A stretch of 64,000 nucleotides of DNA from the NCBI GenBank assembly GCA_947034885.2, contig OX344755.2:20219052-20283051 (forward strand), in the 5' to 3' direction. This document shows positions 21,296 through 33,899 of the stretch, piece by piece. Origin of the DNA: Thuidium tamariscinum. Taxonomy: Eukaryota > Streptophyta > Bryopsida > Hypnales > Thuidiaceae. The notes under the pieces were generated by a model, which saw nothing but the letters and a program-made list of their open reading frames with translations, was not told where the DNA came from and searched no databases. Both the position numbers and the translations under genes were made by a program. Position 1 is the first letter of the stretch. Every line of letters begins with the position of its first letter.

Positions 21296-23178
21296 TCAAC
21301 TACCTAAGATTCTAAACTCTACATTTTTTTTGCAACGTAGCAATTTTGAGCAATAGATTACAAATGGATTCTATTTTATTTTCCTTTAAAATTTTCACAA
21401 AACATTTTCACAAGAAGTAGCTTTAATGCCCAACAAATTATATAACTTTTGGCAATATGGTTAAAAAGTTATGGCTTGATATGTCATTTTCATTACTTAG
21501 CATGTGGATTGGTGAGCTAAAAAAACTTATTTAAGAAATATATTTAAAAAAAATAAAAACTTGAAATTGGTTTATTAACCTCTAAAGGTTTTTAACTATG
21601 TTTTCACCAAAACTGCTCCAAAACTGTCATTTTTAGGACAACTACCAAATTTTAGAACTTTTTTTTTGGTATAATGAAACCATAGGATCTTTTAGTGCAC
21701 TAGTTTGAAAATATGTAGAAAAAATTTGATAAAGTTTCGCCATATAGATTGCAAGATATTAGTGTTTGAAGTTATAAAAATCATTTTTTTACCACTACAA
21801 AAATCCAAGCAATTGCACTTCTGAAGGCCACATTTGTATGAAAAAATGTTCAAAGTGTTTTTTACCCTTTTTATTGATTTTTCAATTCAAGTTGGCTATA
21901 TGCTTGAAAATTTTCAAATTATTAGGAATTGTACAACATGTACAAAAAAAATAGTGAGTAGAAAGAAGTAGATAATGATTCAAAATACTAAATTGTTACA
22001 ATTTTATTTGTTGAATTGAAAAATGTCAATTCCAATGATTCCAATGTTGTAATAAACAATCTACAGTCAATGTTTTTATTTATTTTTTAAATAGTGAAAA
22101 TTGAGTAAAAGAAAAGACTTCAAAGTTTATTTTAGAGTAGAGAATCCATAACTACCCACAAACTAAAATTCTTCATAACTTTTGACTCATTAATACAAAT
22201 GGAATGGTTCAAAGCTTTCCATGTATATATAAATCTATAAAACCAATTTCAAAATTCGGTTTCCATAAAAAATGCTTTTTTTAATTTGCTTGAACTACCC
22301 AAGTAACAAATAACATATTATACGATAATTTTTCAACCATATAGTCAAAAGTCATGAAAATTGTTGGGCTTTAAAGATACTCCTTGTCTACACCTTCTAT
22401 TAAAGTTTGGTTCCAGAACATAGAAATCTCTAGTCACACGTACCTACCCAAAATTGCTATGTTGCAAGAAAAGGTACTTTGGTCTTTTAGGGGTTAAATT
22501 TATATCTATGTGGAAAGCTTTAAATCATTCCATTTTGATTAATGAGATGAAAGTTATGAGAAGTTTTAGTTTGGAGCAATTTGTGTGCAGTTATAGAATC
22601 TTTATTCTACAAAAAAATTGAAATTCCTTTATTTCATTTAATTTTTGATGTTTTTAAAAAGAAACAAAACATTGGGTGAATATTGTTTATTACAATATTA
22701 AAACCATTGGAATTGAAATTTTTTGTTTCCATAAATAAATTGTTCACAATTTAGTATTTTGAATCATTTTCTACTTCTTTCTATTTACTATTTCTATCCT
22801 ATATGTTGTACAATTCCAAATGATTTGAAATTTTTTTAGCATGAAGCCAACTGGCATTGAAGAATGAATTCAAGAATGACTACCACTGTGAACATTCTTT
22901 CATACAAATGTAACCTTATAAAGTACAATTGCCTAGGATTTTGCAAGGATAAAAAAAGGATTTTTGTCAATTCAAATGTTAATATCTTGCAATCTACATG
23001 GTAGAAATTTTTGAATTTTTTTCCACATTTTTTCAAACCACATGACCACAAGATCCTATAGTTACATACTGACATCTATCAAAAAATTATTTTTTTCTAA
23101 AATTTTGGACTTGTATTAGAAATCGCAGTTTTGGAGCGTTTTTGGTGAAAACATAGTCAAAAATCTGTAGGGGGTTAA
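21296..23178. mobile_element. TTAA-target element T2, split by inverted copy T3
   Basis: The left part 21296-21574 and right part 22498-23178 join at TTAA into one roughly 950-bp element. Its right end reads TAGGGGGTTAA; its left end is eroded. The removed insert (T3) reads as the reverse complement of the joined host. No coding capacity. Confidence 0.65.
21575..22497. mobile_element. TTAA-target element T3, nested in T2 in inverse orientation
   Basis: TTAACCTCTAAAGG at the left and CTTTTAGGGGTTAA at the right; 923 bp. Blocks of T3 pair inverted with T2: TATGTTTTCACCAAAACTGC vs TTTTGGTGAAAACATAG, CCATATAGATTGCAAGATAT vs ATATCTTGCAATCTACATGG, and GGTTCAAAGCTTTCCATGTA vs GTGGAAAGCTTTAAATCATT. 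Confidence 0.7.
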
Positions 23179-23607
23179 TGTAGAAGATTAGAAATAAACT
23201 AGTTCAACCCAATAAAGACCGGTTGACCACTTTTGGGTTGATGTTCATACTTTTTCATTGGTAATCAAAGTTCTGGAATGAATTTTGATACATACAAAAG
23301 GGGAATGTAGAGAATGGTGAATTGAATGCATTGGAACAAGAATTGCAACAATCTCTACTAGCTTGCAATCTAGGGGTTGAAAAAACTAACAAAATATGGG
23401 TTGAAAATACAAACATTTCCCAACAAAAGAACCTTCAATGGCCAAAAGTGAATTACTATAGTGGCCCAAGTATTCATGTCAATTTCATTATTATGGTTAG
23501 ATCTTCTAAACGCATCACAATTTGGTATTTTTTATATATATTTAGATTGGAATTAGAAAATGTTTTGTCCACATCCAAAATCAACCACAATCCTTAATGG
23601 ATTAAGA

Positions 23608-23707
23608 TACAATAGAACCTCTCTAAACCAATAAGTTCAAGAATAGCAATAATATTGGAGAAGTTTATTGGTTTATAGACGAGTGAGTTAGAAAGGTTCT
23701 ATTGTAA
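23608..23707. mobile_element. Emigrant-like pogo MITE (100 bp)
   Basis: TA then CAATAGAACCTCTCTAA at the left; TTAGAAAGGTTCTATTG then TA at the right. Ends of the form CARTARAACCTCTATAA at TA are those of Emigrant MITEs and their pogo-type partner Lemi1 in plants. Interior motif TTTATTGGTTTATAGA also fits that family. Confidence 0.75.
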
Positions 23708-23821
23708 CATGCTCTTAAATTAAGCAAGCATTATGAATTGCCCTAAGACAAGCTCTAAAACAATTTAAATGCAATTTTGAATATGGATAAGTTCTTGTGA
23801 GGTGGCAAAATGTGATTCCAA

Positions 23822-24006
23822 AGTCTCTTGGCCACCTATGAAAGGCAAGGCCTTTTTACTATGTTGTGTCTCTTTATTGATCTATATTTATGAATCCCTA
23901 GTCTATTTTTTTGTATCTTTATCTTTATCTAGTTGTCTCTGCCAAGCCACTTGTAGTTAGTGGGCTTGTAATTTGGCCTTGCAAAGAATTTTCTTTCATT
24001 TGTTAA
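23822..24006 (+). mobile_element. 5'-truncated LINE-like 3' tail with 15-bp target-site duplication
   Basis: Contains GCCAAGCCACTTGTAGTTAG, then GGGCTTGTAATTTGGCC and TTTCATTTGTT followed by a short A run. AAAATGTGATTCCAA at 23807 and AAAATGTGATTCTAA at 24007 flank it, a 15-bp duplication with one mismatch. Same family as 20282-20365. Confidence 0.7.
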
Positions 24007-24021
24007 AAAATGTGATTCTAA

Positions 24022-24995
24022 TGGCATAAGTTCACGATTGGAGTACAAATGTATTATTGTAAAAATATGCTTTCCATAACCAAATAATACTCCATTTGAA
24101 ACATTCACCTTGCACTTAAATCATCTTTTTAATCACTTTTAGAATTGTCTTGGTGTATTTATAGGTTCATTTGATTTGATTATTGTTGTAGCATCTACAA
24201 CAATCTATATTCTTTTCCCTTCAAAAAATTATATTTAATTCAAGTAGAATGAAAAAATTACAAAAAATTTCATTCAATTATTTTCCTATTATTTATCTAT
24301 AGAAAAATTGAAAATATTCCAACATACAATTTCATCAACAATTTTGTATTTCTCCTAAAACAATCAATTCCTAAGCCTGTTACTATAGTTGAATTTTATG
24401 CCACTTTTGAGTTACATATCTACAAAAAGGTCATATTTGTTACCCAATTTGTTAAATTGAAACTTTGATATGATAATTTATTTATAAACCTTTGATTTCA
24501 TATAGGTTGATATATTAATAAATTTATGATTGGTTAGAATAGAGGTCTTAAAAAATTGGGCTAAAGTCTCAATATGTCTATTTTGTCTCAATTTAACAAA
24601 TATGGCCGTCAAATGAAATGCTAAAGCATTTGATGTAGATTCAAGAATTGCCACAAATATTCAATGAAATTGTCAAATGATCTTCTATTAACAATTATAG
24701 TTTGTATTATAATCAACAATTTACAGCTTTGTCTGCTTTTACAAATTCTTTGCTTTTATTCAACAAAGGGACAAATTAACTCTACTAAATCTAATCCTTA
24801 TGGTTTTCAATGAAATCTGTGTAGTTTTAAATCCTTAATTGAAACTTCATATGCACTCCTCATTTAGTTTTTAGACTTTAAGTCACTTCTCTCAATTCTT
24901 ATTTAACTTCAACTTGTATTTGAATTCTTCTTCAACTTAAATTCTTATTTTTACATGTTTGTATGTAAATCCAAACAAATCAAGTTGTCTTCCCC
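24022..24995. other. Gene-free AT-rich stretch
   Basis: I see no ORF, repeat end or RNA gene here. Confidence 0.5.
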
Positions 24996-25641
24996 TTAAC
25001 CCCTAACTACCCAAGGCCTGTTTCTAGCTTCTTAGAATTTGCTCTAAGTTGAACAAAATGCCAACATATTGATAAGTTGTATCAATCTTTTTTGAATTGT
25101 AACCATACAAATTCAAACTAGACATGTTAGAGATTACATAGGAAAAGAAAACACGACAATAACATTTGTAGAGTGAAAGATTATAATGTTTGACCATGAG
25201 GGTGTTAAAATTGCAAAAGTGATGTAAAGTGTTTTTATCCTCTTTTTGCAAGTTAAATCTAAAAAGTTGGTGACCAAAAAAATATGAGGTGAAAGGGCCT
25301 AACATGCACAACTCCAATCAATTTATGGCTCTTCAAAATCTATTCTACAATTTTTTTAAATGAATTTTGAATGTGATTTTTTCTTCAAGATCTAGTGTAT
25401 TTGAGGCTCATTTTCAAGAGCTCTCAACACTACACAAAGTCAAGATTGCAAGGGGTACCCTTGTACAAAATCTTGTATAGAAAAATCACTATCATTCATT
25501 TTCCAGATCGGATTTTTGACACCAAAACTAGACTTTTAGAAGAACTTTCCAAAAATACAAACTATTAAAAATAGAAAATTGGTTAGATTTTATTTAACTT
25601 CAAAATTTTGCAAACACCAGATTCTGGTGCCTTGGGGTTAA
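24996..25641. mobile_element. TTAA-target element T4
   Basis: Left TTAACCCCTAACTACCCAAG and right GGTGCCTTGGGGTTAA are inverted with small differences; 646 bp. No coding capacity. The interior did not match T1-T3 by eye. Confidence 0.55.
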
Positions 25642-26570
25642 ATTAAGGTTTTGGTTTCTTGCAATGCAAATAAATCTTGACCCACTTTAGGGCTCGGAGT
25701 TGCAAAAGTTGAACTAAAATCTTAGTCTTGGGAGAAGACAACTCAATGTAATTAGATTGCCTGCAATTCATGCCATCTTATTATTTTATGAAAAATCAAG
25801 TTGAATACAAATTCAAACGCAATCTAAAATAAGTTTTGAAAGACAAACTAATTGAAGGCGAAAATTAGTGGCTTATAATTGAGCTCTATCATTACTATTG
25901 TTTCTGAAAATTATAGAAAGGAAGTCTAAGTCTAAGAATTTCAGAAAATGTTCAAGGACAGGAACTCAAATTTTTTGAACAGTTTTTTGTTTCTCACAAG
26001 ATGATGCAGTTGTTATTCAATAATTTATTGGAATCTTCAATAATTTTCTGGAATCTTCAATAATTTGTTGGTATCGTCAATGATTGATTTGATCATTGAG
26101 CACGTGCATCTCTTGGAGGCATACTGACTGAAATTCCTCACATCATTGGTATTTTGTTCTTGTTGTGCTCCTTGACATCTTTCCAAAAATTCTTCCTATT
26201 CTCAGTTCACATTACTCAAAGGGAAGGTCATGAACAATAGTTTGATCTCCAATAAGTGTTTTTGAGTTTTACCTTGAAACATCAAGTTAGTTATTGTAGA
26301 AATCACCTTTATTTGTACTTTATAAATCATCTGCTTTATAAAATAAAGTTTCTTTGAGGTTCTCTGAAAGAAATGTAATAGCACATTCATTTATATGGAG
26401 AAAAAATTCACCCATTGCAACTAGATTTTGATAAAATGCTAATTTCAATTGTTTTTACTTCTAAGACTATATGTGTTGATTCTTCTTCCCCCATTTACTT
26501 ATTTGCTAAATTATATTTTATAATATTTTATAATAATTAGCCTTTTCATTTTTTTTAAATGAAGGCCACG
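25642..26570. other. Gene-free AT-rich stretch
   Basis: No supported gene. A threefold ATCTTCAATAATTT-type repeat occurs at about 26015-26070; otherwise nothing. Confidence 0.45.
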
Positions 26571-27500
26571 CACTACAAGAAAAGGAGAGTTTTTGCCACT
26601 CCTATTTGCAACCAATATGCAATTTTTTGTGAGTGATGTGCTACAAACTTGTTTGCAATTAACTTACAACTTGTTTAGAACTTATAGATTCATAGATATT
26701 GAAATTCAAATCTATCTTCTTTTTTAGGTTACCAAATCCAAAAATCTCTTAAATTTTAATTATATATTGTTTTTTCGTAGATTGTAGAAATCTAAAAATT
26801 ATAAGAATTTATAGGTTATAAAAATCTACAAAATTATAGGAATATATAAGTTGTAAGAAAATACAAAAAGAGTAAAAGTCTACAAAATGTAGAAATATTA
26901 GAATTTCATTATCAAAATTCATTACACAAGAATTTTGTAACTTACAATTCTTATATGCCCAAGTTAATGGTATTCTTGACAATTGATATAGGACAATTAA
27001 TAAAAGACTTAATACATTTTAGTTGTTTATTAATTGTATGCTAGTTGTTTCTAGTTGCATTAGTTAATCATTTTTTAGTTGCATGCTAGTCATATTCTAA
27101 TTAACGCGTAATTGTTTGTTTGTTTTTTTATCAAACTTTAATCAAATTGTAGTTGTTTTCTAATTTTACTATAGTTGTACTATAGTTGCTTTCTAGTTGA
27201 ATTGTTGTTGAATTTAGATTATATGCAACTATAGTTTGACATATTGGACTCTATAGAATGTAAAGTTGTTTACATCAACAATTGTAATGAATATTGAATG
27301 TAAAATACTTCACATCAATTCTTCTCTTACATTTTTGTAATCCAAAATTTCATTTTGCAACTATTTTGCAACTATTTTGTAACTACAACAATCTATATGT
27401 CAAATTGGTACAAATTCGGAGTGGTCTAGTTGTAGGGCAATTGTATAAGACATGTAGTTGCATTTCAGTTGGTTGTCACACATACTTTTTTCTTCTAGTG
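26571..27500. mobile_element. Non-autonomous CACTA element (930 bp)
   Basis: Starts CACTACAAGAAAAGG and ends TTTTTTCTTCTAGTG, the CACTA-superfamily terminus in inverted form. Between 27015 and 27220 and near the right end there are many TAGTTG/CAACTA motifs, like the subterminal repeats bound by CACTA TnpA proteins. No transposase ORF. The flanking trinucleotides (ACG, AAG) are not an exact duplication. Confidence 0.75.
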
Positions 27501-27578
27501 AAGAGCTCTTACTTGGGTGATGTTATAAGGCTCATTGTAAGGTAACAAGTCTATAATTGTCCAAATTTTTCAAATTAT

Positions 27579-28984
27579 CCTTGTATAGTGGGGTACCAAT
27601 CAAAATGTCGTTTTCGAATTTGCAGTGAAAAAATTTTAGTACTACCAACTTTGAAAGCCTTCTGAGAGCTCAAAAATTGGTATTATACCACGAAATTTTT
27701 ACCACAACATCATCTTTAAGTTAATTATATGTATGCCAGATTTCAAGGCCAAAAAATTCACCAAAAAAAAGTTATTCAAAATCTACCAACATGGGTAGTG
27801 ATGAGAAACATTTCACTACTTTCAACTTTGACACCTTCCTAAGGATTGAGATTTTTTCTTTTGCTATGAAATTTTTGTCATTAAAAAATCTCTATATTTT
27901 TAATATGTATAAAATTTTTTAAGGTAAAATCTTTTTCTTAAGAAGATATTTGAAATCTCCCAATGGGTGTAGTTTTGAGAAAATTTTCACAATTGCCAAC
28001 TTTGACACCTTCCCAAGGGTTGAAAAATTAGTCTCTTACCATGAATTTTTTTTTGTGAAGTCATCTCTATGTTGATAATATGTGCTCCAAATTTCAATTC
28101 AAATGAATTACCAAAAAAAACGATATACAAAATCTCCCAACATGTGTAGTTGTGAGAAAATTTTCACTATTGCCAATTTTGACACCTTCCCAAGGGTTGA
28201 AAATTTGTCTATTTAACATGAAAATTTTTAAATAAGATCAAATTTATGTTGATAATATATGCTCCAAATTTCAAGTTCAAAACATTTACCCAAAAGAATA
28301 TATTCAAAATCTCCCAACATGTGTCGTTGTGAGAAAGAGTTTTTACATTCGTGTCAAACTTTGCTCCACAAAATAACACTATACTAAGGGCTCAAAAACT
28401 CTTTCTCACAACTACACATGTTGGGAGATTTTGTATATCTTTTTTTTGGTAATTGATTTGAAATTGAAATTTCGAGCACATATTATCAATATAGAGATGA
28501 CTTCACAAAAAAAAATTCATGGTAAGAGACTAATTTTTCACCCCTTGGGAGGGTGTCAAAGTTGGCAATTGTGAAAATTTTCTCAAAACTACACCTATTG
28601 GGAGATTTCAAATATCTTCTTTAAAAAAATATTTTACCTTGAAAATTTTTATACGTATTAAAAACATAGAGATTGTTTCATGAAAAAAATTTCATGGCAA
28701 AAGAAAAAAAACTCAATCCTTAAGAAGGTGTCAAAGTTGAAAGTAGTGAAATGTTTCTCACCACTACCCATGTTGGTAGATTTTGAATAACTTTTTTTTG
28801 GTGAATCTTTTGGCCTTGAAATTTGGCATACATATAATTAACTTAAAGATGATGCTATGGTAAAATTTTCGTGGTAAAATACTAATTTTTGAGCTCTCGG
28901 GAGGCTTTCAAAGTTGGTAGAATTGAATTTTTTTTCACTGCGAATTCGAAAACGACATCTTGATTGGTACCCCACTATACAAGG
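27579..28984. mobile_element. Long foldback (hairpin) element with modular arms, 1.4 kb
   Basis: The left end CCTTGTATAGTGGGGTACCA and right end TGGTACCCCACTATACAAGG are perfect inverted repeats, and the inversion continues for about 700 bp per arm to a short loop at about 28340-28395. Each arm contains tandem modules of about 175-180 bp with the core AAAATCTCCCAACATGTGTA and TTGACACCTTCCCAAGG (starts near 27778, 27955, 28130 and 28308). No ORF. Confidence 0.85.
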
Positions 28985-31367
28985 GTCTAGTACTAGCTAG
29001 TTAATGCAAAATTTAAAAATTGACGATTGCTATTTAGATACAGTGGAAAGCTACAAGGGACAAAATTCATCCTTGAGATGGATGACAAGATAAACGGCAA
29101 TGTAGCATACAAGAAAATTAATAAACAACTAAGGAGCTATAAATGTTCTATTTTCAATTTGTAGTATATAGTAATGAATGTTCCATTTTCAACTAGTGAG
29201 GGACACTTTCTCAACCCATGTTGCATACCATTAAATTACAAGAAGATTGCTTTGAAAAGACATCATTCATGGCCCAATAACATAACTATTTCAAGTGATT
29301 ACTCCATAGCAGCCTACAAAAATTATGCAGCTTCTTATGTTCACACGGACTTCATTCTTCTCTCAATGAAATTCATTTGTCATCCATCTAACTACAATCT
29401 CGATGATTCACCCAACAATTTGTCACATGTTAGTACCTCAATGCTCCAGTTAATATTTCTATCATTGATTTTAAAAAAGAAAAAGAAAAAGTGCCATGGT
29501 GATAGTCAATGTCACACGAATGGTCACACCGTGAGGGCAATCAATAGGCATGTGTACATGCAACTTTGTGAGGACTCTGTTTGATCTCTCACAAGTGTGA
29601 GGCTGGCCCCACCTTGCAAGTTCTAACTCGACCTTGGCTAGCGCTTTGCGGCCCTTTTCCCATAGCTTTGGGGAAAAGAATCAAAAGTTGAAGTAGAGTT
29701 TTGAAACAAAGAGACGAAGGAGAGAGGTGTGGTGCCTTCTTCAATTTGATAGGCTTTTTTTGGCTCCTTCGATTCACCATGAGGACAAAACTTTGGGTTA
29801 AACAAACAATGAGGGCTTAGACCCCACATTTCATGAGCTCTATGCCTTGAATGCTAGGTTGAGCTAACCTACACTTCCATGCCCTTACATTTGACGTCGC
29901 ACATCCTTTGGTGAGCTCATGTTGGGCCTAATGCCACGCAAGTGTGATCACCAAGGTTTGAACCTAAGACCTCCAACTAATTGCCCAAGTGACCCAACCA
30001 TCAACCCGATCTCAACATGATATGATTGATTTAGAAGTTATCACTTCCAAAGAATGGGCAGAAATCCTGACAGAAATCCTGACGAGTTCCCAAGCAAGTG
30101 GCTTCATGGACATATCTTGAAAAACAAGAGAAGCTAATTTCAGCAAAGCAAGCCAAAAGAAAACTGTTTAATGATGCCTCCAGATTTACTACGAACGATC
30201 GAAAACCTCCCTTTAATAACATTGTGATCCAGGAGTTCTGTAATTACAGCTTACTAACCAAATTCAATGAGCCCACAAACACCGGGTAACGATTTCAAGG
30301 TGCGTTACCATCTAATGTCGGGTTTTTTTTGAAAAATCGATCTAAGAAAGGAAACACTACGGGTTGTGAAATCGCGAGGGGTTCTGAAATTAGTCACCAA
30401 CACCCGTAATCGAAGAGTCAAGGTGTTGGCGAAACCAATTTCACTGAAGAATTTACGCCATAGCTGCTGTAGCAGTTCGGGGACAGCTAAGGTGAAGGCT
30501 TGAATTAAACCTGCCCAATTATCCAATATTAACAAAGTGCTTTCAAACAAAGCCAATTGCAAAACTCCGTACTTGAAGCAACTGAGCCCCATAAGAGGGG
30601 AAGCTCTTTGTCATTTCAAGGGTGTCCATGTTATGTTAGTTGCATTCATTTTCCTTCCTTCCTTCACTTGATGTGATACTATCTGTAAGTTTTTTTTCCA
30701 AATTTGGGTTCAAGTTTGTTGGATTGTACTGTACAGTGTTAATTGTCAGTTGTATTAGTATTAGCTGGCGGAGAAGCTAACTTCTACATCTTTGTATGAT
30801 CGAGCATTTAACTGCAGTACCCCTCCATTCCACTGTCCATTCTTGCTTCCGTGTCTCTCGCATTTCTGTCGTTTGGCCGCTAGAACGTCGAACTTGCGCG
30901 CGTTTCGACATCGATTTTGTTCGACCTTACAGCTGATTGTACAAAGAAACTTAGCTGCGCGAACCATCGTCCACAATTTCCTAGCCAGTCAGTCTCCCCC
31001 TTACTTTGTCGGTAGCTAGTACCATTTGTTTGGAGCTTGTACAGTGCAGTAAGTGCAGTTGCAAGAATTTGGCGACTGTCTTGTAGGCGAGCGAGAGTGG
31101 ACACAGTTTTGGCTGACAATGAATTGAAAGAGGTGAGACCGATCGACCTTGACTTGCATGTATAACTATTTGTCTCTCTTTTGCACTGCACTTACTCCCT
31201 CACTTAACTATGCAGATCGATCGAGCAGGACTAGTGAGTGCAGTCGACTTGGATTGAGGTTTCTTAACTAGCTTTGAGAAGTTGCAGAACTAGCAATCTT
31301 GTTGCTTCAACTGGAAGTCTGAACTTCTGTGTCAGTGAAGCTTGCCATTTCCGATGGAACCACCTTG
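28985..31367. other. Mixed region with a GC-richer island, no resolved gene
   Basis: AT-rich to about 29580, then mixed composition to 31367. Several short open frames look protein-like (for example plus strand 30082-30286 with EKQEKLISAKQAKRKLF), but I could not join them into a gene. A reverse-strand tRNA B-box-like GGTTCAAACC at 29957-29966, with GGGTCACTTGGGCAATTAG upstream of it on that strand, hints at a SINE. Confidence 0.3.
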
Positions 31368-31510
31368 CACAGGGAGATTTTTTCGGTTTACTAAGTGGTA
31401 AACTCACTACCATTACCACTTTGGAAGTGGTAATAGTACTGATTTTACCACTTTGAATGTGGTAATGGTAGTGAGTTCACTACGTAGTAAAGCCAAAAAA
31501 ACTCCCTGTG
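31368..31510. mobile_element. Hairpin MITE with CACAGGGAG ends and TTG duplication
   Basis: CACAGGGAGATTTTTTCGG at the left and CCAAAAAAACTCCCTGTG at the right are inverted. The interior pairs almost fully (GTGGTAAACTCACTACC / GGTAGTGAGTTCACTAC). TTG lies on both sides (31365-31367, 31511-31513). 143 bp, no ORF. A 3-bp duplication and a CAC terminus are compatible with a CACTA-class MITE, but the class is uncertain. Confidence 0.75.
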
Positions 31511-33899
31511 TTGATCGGGATCTGCATTCTTTGTTTCTGAATATGTCCAATGCCATCCGCAAGGGAGTTCCTCAGTGTTTCCGTTTGTTTTTGTTGTTGC
31601 AGGAAGCGGGGACTGGACTTGGCGATGTGACTCGGGGAATGCAAATCTTCGGAGAGGCTTGTGCTTACAAAGTTGGGTGAGTTTTCACGAGACTAAGCGA
31701 CTGAGACTCTGCCACTTGATCTGAAAATTTATCTACCATCTTATGTAAATGGCGAATCGGACGCTGTATTCAGAATGACATTCACGTGACAGTGTTTTTT
31801 GTTCCGTTTGTGCAAAATTAACAAAATGAAGCTTCTCTCAAGTCTTCCTCCATTTAGAAAACTTTCAAAAGTTCTTGACAGTAAATGTTTGTTAGAGTTG
31901 ATTTGTGAACAACTTGTAGAATGGGTGTTAAGAAGAAGGTTTAACCAAGAATACTTCAAAAGAAACACAATATTAAACACCACTTGATCAAGTTTGGGTG
32001 CTTCAAGGTACCTATTTGTCTTGTGTTTTTCTCACACTCTAACTCTTTGTCCCTCATTGCTCACTTCACGATTAGCTCTAAAATATTTTGGAGTTGAGAG
32101 TGGTTTCTAATTTGAAAATGATGTAGTGGAGATTTTGTTCCATTACAATGTTTTGCATTGTAATATGTACTTATGTTGTGATATCAAGATGTTTTCAAGA
32201 TTTTTTTGTTAAGTGGTATGATTATCATTCAATTTTGTCTCTAGAAATTTATAGTAATTTCTAATTTTCAGTCAAATAGTTGCAAAAATGGAAGATACAA
32301 CCTGTCTGAAGGATCCAAATCTTGGTTACATGATCACAACCCATCCTCTAATGGTTAATGGATAATCATACAACTAAAGATCATTCTTGTCAATGGGCTT
32401 GTTATTCAAAGATTATAATGTTCTTTTCACAAATTTGAATTGTAGTTCAAAAATATTTAAATAAAAATATTGATTTCTATCAACCCTTCATTATTGTAGG
32501 CCCTTTTTGAATTTCTACATGTTCTTTGTTTATAATTATCATTTAAATGAACAAATTATTCACCTCAATTCTATCAGATTAGAGAATATGTGGAAGAAAA
32601 TTTAGACAATTTGAGTGTAAAGATTGCAAGATAAATGTGTTCAAAGTGAAGAAATCATGGTTTGGGGCACCATTGCAAGTTAGTTTGTGGAACTTTGAAT
32701 CTTATTAACTTTGAAATTTTGCACAGTAGAGTTTGAATTCAAAAAAAACTTACTATAAACAATTGAATTGAGGGAATAAAAAAAATTAAAAGTTAAAAAA
32801 CAATGCAATTTTTATATGGTATTAAGAAACTGTTAAGTAGAAGATTGCATATGATAGATGGAAAAACTCAATCATTAATAACTCTAATGAAATTAAAATC
32901 ACTAATCTCAATACTAAGATTGTTCTAACAATTGTTAATCCTATAGAACTTTTTGTTCTAAAAAATGTGAAAGTTAAGCTCAAAAATGAATCATATAGAT
33001 TGTTTTATTAGAAAGATGTTCAAATTGTTTGTAGAATAAGATGCTTCATAACATTTGCATCACAAATCTAAATGGAATGAATGAAAGCTTTTCATGTAGA
33101 CAAATATACAAAGCATGAACAATAAACTTTTAGAAGTTTTATATCAAATTCTAATGGATTTTGTTTGCCTATTTCAACGAGTTTTAGATTTTATTATTAT
33201 CGTATAATATATTCTCTTGGATGTCAATTGGAATTTTTTTTTATAAATTAATTCTAAAAGATATAGAAGTATTTCTATCTTATGAGAAATCTTTCAAGAG
33301 AAATTCACTAAATATTCATTTGAGCTCAAAGAAACTCAACCCAATTCCTCTTTGTTTCTCAAGGGGATAGTTTTATGGAATTTTAGGAATTAAAAGCTTA
33401 CACTACACTTTTGGGCTTAAAGAAATCTACTTTGAAAGCAACCATTGAAGAGCTAAATCCTTTGAAACAATTTTTAACAAATCATTGTATGAAAAAAAGT
33501 GAAATTTGCATCTAACCAAAGTCAATTTCTATTTTTAGACTTTCATGGAATTAGTTACAAGTGTTTTGAAGTTGAAGTGCAATCTCTAAAAGCGATCACT
33601 TCTTGAAATGTATACTATATGTAGAAAGTAAAATGTACCTCTGTGATAGTGGTTGCTTTTAGAGTAGGGTCACTTTTAGAGCACCCTAGCTTTGGATAAA
33701 GGAATCTTTCATTGCATGAAGTTAGGAAACATTTTTGTCCGAGAATCAAATTTTGTTAAATTAAATTGTTGCACGTGAAGGGTACAGTCAAGAATCTAGA
33801 TGACGTTGAGATGCGTAGCATTACTCAGTCAATAAACTTGGATGTACATCGACCCTCAAGTTTGTAGATAATATAACAAATTGAAGGAATCATATTTTA
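31511..33899. other. Possible isolated exon, then AT-rich gene-free DNA
   Basis: At 31604-31676 a good acceptor (TTGTTGTTGCAG) and donor (GTGAGT) frame a short open segment encoding EAGTGLGDVTRGMQIFGEAC. This could be an exon of an unresolved gene. After 31700 the region is AT-rich and holds an eroded family B copy at about 33415-33690 (reverse orientation). Confidence 0.3.

Noticed and set aside
29174..29584. 136-codon plus-strand ORF
   Set aside because: AT-rich, with no family-like motif, a poly-Lys run from a simple A-rich tract, and no splice or promoter context.
29952..30010. tRNA-like B box on the minus strand
   Set aside because: No full cloverleaf or acceptor stem; kept only as a hint of a SINE, not called as a tRNA.
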